Origin: Haladaptatus halobius
GTDB taxonomy: Archaea; Halobacteriota; Halobacteria; Halobacteriales; Haladaptataceae
Length of the DNA: 64,000 bases
Direction of reading: 5' to 3'
Assembly: GCF_020618475.1 (NCBI RefSeq)
Contig: NZ_CP085340.1
Span: forward strand, 372,001-436,000
Numbering within the stretch: the stretch's first letter is position 1; every line of letters starts with the position of its first letter. This document shows positions 61,426 to 64,000 of this stretch, piece by piece. The notes under the pieces were generated by a model. That model was not told the DNA's origin. It saw only the letters and a program-made list of their open reading frames with translations, and searched no databases. The position numbers were made by a program, and so were the translations under genes.

Positions 61426-64000
61426 ATGCAACGCCGGAATTACCTCAAGTTGCTGGGCAGTACAGCAGGTGCTCTTTCGATAGGCGCACAACCGACCATC
61501 GCAGCCGATTCCGCACTCGATTGTGGCGTCTGGTACGATGGGGAAATCACCGACAACATCGATGGCGACACGTTCGACGTGAAGGTGTACTCCAACAGCA
61601 CGACCTACAACGTCCGCTGTCTCGGGATGGACACCCCCGAGAAGTCGGGCAACACACGGTACGAGAAGACCGAGGAGTGGGAATTCATCGAGTCCGCAAT
61701 CCACCTCGAAAACTGGGGCAACAAGGCCAGCCAGTTCGCCAAGGACGAACTCCCGGTCGGCACGAAATGTCAGGTCAAGCTTGACTGTCAGTCCGAGGAA
61801 ATAGATCAGTACGACCGGCTTCTGGCGAAGATACGGTACGACCGCGACGCCGACGGCACGATGGACACCGTCTGGAACGAGTTAGCCCTCAAGAAGGGGT
61901 ACGCGCGGGTATATGCCGCGAGCATGAGCAACACTGACGAGTATCTGGGCCACCAGGAGAGTGCCCGCGCCAACGGCAATGGCGTCTGGGGCGGTGCCGA
62001 CGGATCGGCCTCGGAGTGGCGAAACAACGACGTGGCACAGACGTTCCACCCTCACACCTCCAGTATCAAGACCACGAACGGACAAGTCGCGGATTCGAGA
62101 GTTCCGGTCTGGACCGAACCCGAGGCCGTGCAGGAGAACACGGGAAGCGGCACCGTCGATTACAGTAGCGGCAACATCCCCATGGTCGGGGTGGATGAGG
62201 CCAACAACCTCGCGTACTTCGGCGGCGTCCCCATCAACGAGAGCTGGGAGTCCGACTCCGACGCGCTGGAACACTTCGTCTTCGTGACGAACCTCATTGA
62301 CTACCTGAACGACAGCACCGACCCCTCGGGTCCGGTGTTGGTTGATGGCGGACACCACACCTTCAATCAGGACAACGCGATTTCAGGCGAGGACGTTGCC
62401 TACTACCAGCGGTACCTCGAAGGTGTGGGCATCGAACTCCACAGCATCAACTCCTACGGCGACTCAACCGGCTACAGTCTGTCGGAGGCCCGGGCGCTCA
62501 TCGCTTCCAGTAGTCCCGATGCGTGGACCAATTCGGAAATAAACGAAATGAACAACTTCATCAACAACGGCGGCGCGGTCATCCTGATGGGCTCCGGGAG
62601 CGAAACTGCTAGCGAGCGGGCCACCCTCGACGACCTCGCGGCGGGCGTTGGGACCGACCTCCGGCTCAACTACGACGACGTCCGGGACGACACCAACAAC
62701 GTCGGCAACCGAAAGCTCCTCAAGACGACGAACCTGAATACGACGGACTTCTCGCTGTGGAGCGCCTACGGCAGCAGTTCGGGCGGCGGCACCGACGAGT
62801 CGGTCATCGAGTTTGGCACCGTCAACCAGTACCCCCACTCGACCCTAAACGACGAGTACGTAGACGTGATGAACACCGGGTCCGCCGATCAGGACATGAC
62901 CGGCTGGACGCTTGAGAACGCCGACGGCGACACCTACTCGTTCCCCGACAACTTCACGCTGACTGCGGGCGGCACCGTCCGGGTCCACACCGGGAGCGGC
63001 ACCGACTCCAGCACCGACGGCGACCTCTACTGGGGCGCGTCGATGTTCCGATGGGACAACGACAGCGACACGGCATCCCTCTACGACGACACCGGCACGC
63101 TGGTTCGGGACGCCTCGTGGTCAGTCGACGACGTTATCATCCCGACCATCGACGCCGACAACGAGTGGGTTGATTTCAAGAACGTCAGCGCCGACAGCGT
63201 GGACATGACCGGCTGGACCGTCGAGGACGAGGCTGGTAACACCTACACCTTCCCTAGTGGCTTCAGCCTCGCGTCCGGCGACACGGTGCGGGTCCACACC
63301 GGAAGCGGCACCGACACGACCACCGACCTCTACTGGGGTCGCAGCTCGGGCGTCTGGAACAACGACGGCGACACCGCGTACCTCTACAATGCCAACGACA
63401 ACTTCGTGCAGAAGCGGACCTACCCTGCGCCGTACAGCGTCTCCGTCACGGACATGAGCCTCGACGGTTCGACCCTCAACGATGAGTGGGTTGACGTGAA
63501 GAACGACGGGTCGAGTCTCCTCGACATGTCCGGCTTCACGCTGGAGGACTCGGCGGGCTACACGTACAGCTTTCCCGACTCGTTCACGCTGGGCACAGGT
63601 GACACGGTGCGGGTTCACACCGGGAGCGGCACCGACACGACCACCGATCTCTACTGGGGTCGCGGCTCGGGCGTCTGGAACAATGACGGCGACACCGCCC
63701 ACGTCTACGACGACAACGAGGTGCTGGCCGAGAAGCAGGCCGCCAGCAACCTTGGCAGTAGTTGCGGTTCGAAGATTTGTGTCGGCCAGATCAGCGAGGA
63801 CGGTTCGACCCTCAACGACGAGTGGGTCGAGTTCGACAATACGAGTAGCTTAGATCAGGACATGACCGGCTGGTCGGTCGAGGACAGCGCGGGCCACCAC
63901 TACGACTTCCCGGATAACTACACCCTCACCTCGGGTGGCACGGTGCGACTCCACACCGGGAGCGGCACCGATTCCAGCACCGACGGCGACCTCTACTGGG
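61426..64000 (+). CDS. Exported nuclease with lamin-tail repeats (incomplete)
   Basis: At least 858 residues; no stop before the window end. Tat-like signal MQRRNYLKLLGSTAGALSIG. SNase domain (about 30-190): DGEITDNIDGDTFDVKVYSN, VRCLGMDTPEKSG, YDRLLAKIRYD, LKKGYARVYAAS. DUF4350-like domain (about 300-440): VLVDGGHHTFNQDNAISGED, YYQRYLEGVGIELHS, GGAVILMGSG. Then at least four lamin-tail (LTD) repeats of ~95-100 residues from about 460: LNDEYVDVMNTGSADQDMTG WTLENADG, VRVHTGSGTDSSTDGDLYWG, and so on. LTD domains often anchor secreted nucleases to surfaces or DNA. GC-rich codon use differs from the AT-rich neighbour DNA. Confidence 0.88.
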   Translation, partial: MQRRNYLKLLGSTAGALSIGAQPTIAADSALDCGVWYDGEITDNIDGDTFDVKVYSNSTTYNVRCLGMDTPEKSGNTRYEKTEEWEFIESAIHLENWGNKASQFAKDELPVGTKCQVKLDCQSEEIDQYDRLLAKIRYDRDADGTMDTVWNELALKKGYARVYAASMSNTDEYLGHQESARANGNGVWGGADGSASEWRNNDVAQTFHPHTSSIKTTNGQVADSRVPVWTEPEAVQENTGSGTVDYSSGNIPMVGVDEANNLAYFGGVPINESWESDSDALEHFVFVTNLIDYLNDSTDPSGPVLVDGGHHTFNQDNAISGEDVAYYQRYLEGVGIELHSINSYGDSTGYSLSEARALIASSSPDAWTNSEINEMNNFINNGGAVILMGSGSETASERATLDDLAAGVGTDLRLNYDDVRDDTNNVGNRKLLKTTNLNTTDFSLWSAYGSSSGGGTDESVIEFGTVNQYPHSTLNDEYVDVMNTGSADQDMTGWTLENADGDTYSFPDNFTLTAGGTVRVHTGSGTDSSTDGDLYWGASMFRWDNDSDTASLYDDTGTLVRDASWSVDDVIIPTIDADNEWVDFKNVSADSVDMTGWTVEDEAGNTYTFPSGFSLASGDTVRVHTGSGTDTTTDLYWGRSSGVWNNDGDTAYLYNANDNFVQKRTYPAPYSVSVTDMSLDGSTLNDEWVDVKNDGSSLLDMSGFTLEDSAGYTYSFPDSFTLGTGDTVRVHTGSGTDTTTDLYWGRGSGVWNNDGDTAHVYDDNEVLAEKQAASNLGSSCGSKICVGQISEDGSTLNDEWVEFDNTSSLDQDMTGWSVEDSAGHHYDFPDNYTLTSGGTVRLHTGSGTDSSTDGDLYW

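Overview
The window reads as accessory, plasmid-type DNA from a haloarchaeon. The signs are very acidic proteins, Tat/lipobox lipoproteins, Bat-type HTH regulators, HalOD1 and PRC-barrel proteins, a PhiH1-repressor-like regulator, an archaeal lipid prenyltransferase, and an Orc1/Cdc6 gene flanked by origin repeats beside a ParA-type partition operon. I saw no tRNA, rRNA or CRISPR array. Many genes are broken or duplicated, so the segment looks like a decaying, recombining megaplasmid or chromosomal island.

Layout. 0-9.4 kb: an amidase, a Bat-like regulator, an aldolase remnant, then a copper-type island (two paralogous Met/His-rich secreted peptides with shared upstream DNA, broken DUF4396, PRC-barrel protein, membrane HTH, tandem rhodanese, blue-copper lipoprotein, DUF411 lipoprotein, polytopic membrane protein). 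10-16 kb: an orphan HVO_A0114-like regulator, an MNT/HEPN toxin-antitoxin pair, parA plus partner with centromere-like repeats, and orc1/cdc6 flanked by ten origin-recognition repeats. 16-24 kb: small regulators, including copies of a duplicated 75-80 aa protein/HalOD1 module, a DUF7260 pseudogene, a pterin dehydratase, and a coiled-coil plasmid protein. 24.5-26.6 kb: a PhiH1-type repressor followed by an unusual DUF4062/TIR-like plus methyltransferase fusion. 26.6-28.3 kb: a RecA-like ATPase / small coiled coil / family B polymerase cassette whose polymerase is truncated. 28.3-46 kb: an isolated divergent ketol-acid reductoisomerase, lipoproteins, a nucleotidyltransferase pair, a small viral/plasmid module, a Gfo/Idh oxidoreductase, TnpB joined to a broken enoyl-CoA hydratase, VapBC with a nonsense mutation, and truncated hyuB and P450 genes. 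43.9-51 kb: cupin, UbiA-type prenyltransferase, AbrB/PIN pair, second HalOD1 module, second (degenerate) polymerase cassette. 51.4-64 kb: a nuclease, a 941-aa Bat-like sensor, HalOD1, a solute-binding-like protein, and a large secreted nuclease with lamin-tail repeats that runs off the window.

The strongest unexplained signals are: (i) the two-domain fusion at 24.9 kb with its repressor; (ii) five separate C-terminal fragments and two N-terminal fragments of the same family B polymerase, plus a RecA-like partner and a conserved palindrome upstream of both cassettes, suggestive of an archaeal mutasome-like repair system being lost; (iii) a 19-bp palindrome (GTTAGTATA-A-TATACTAAC type) found upstream of three modules; (iv) a second palindrome/hairpin element repeated at three loci. 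All functional calls are from sequence reading only.
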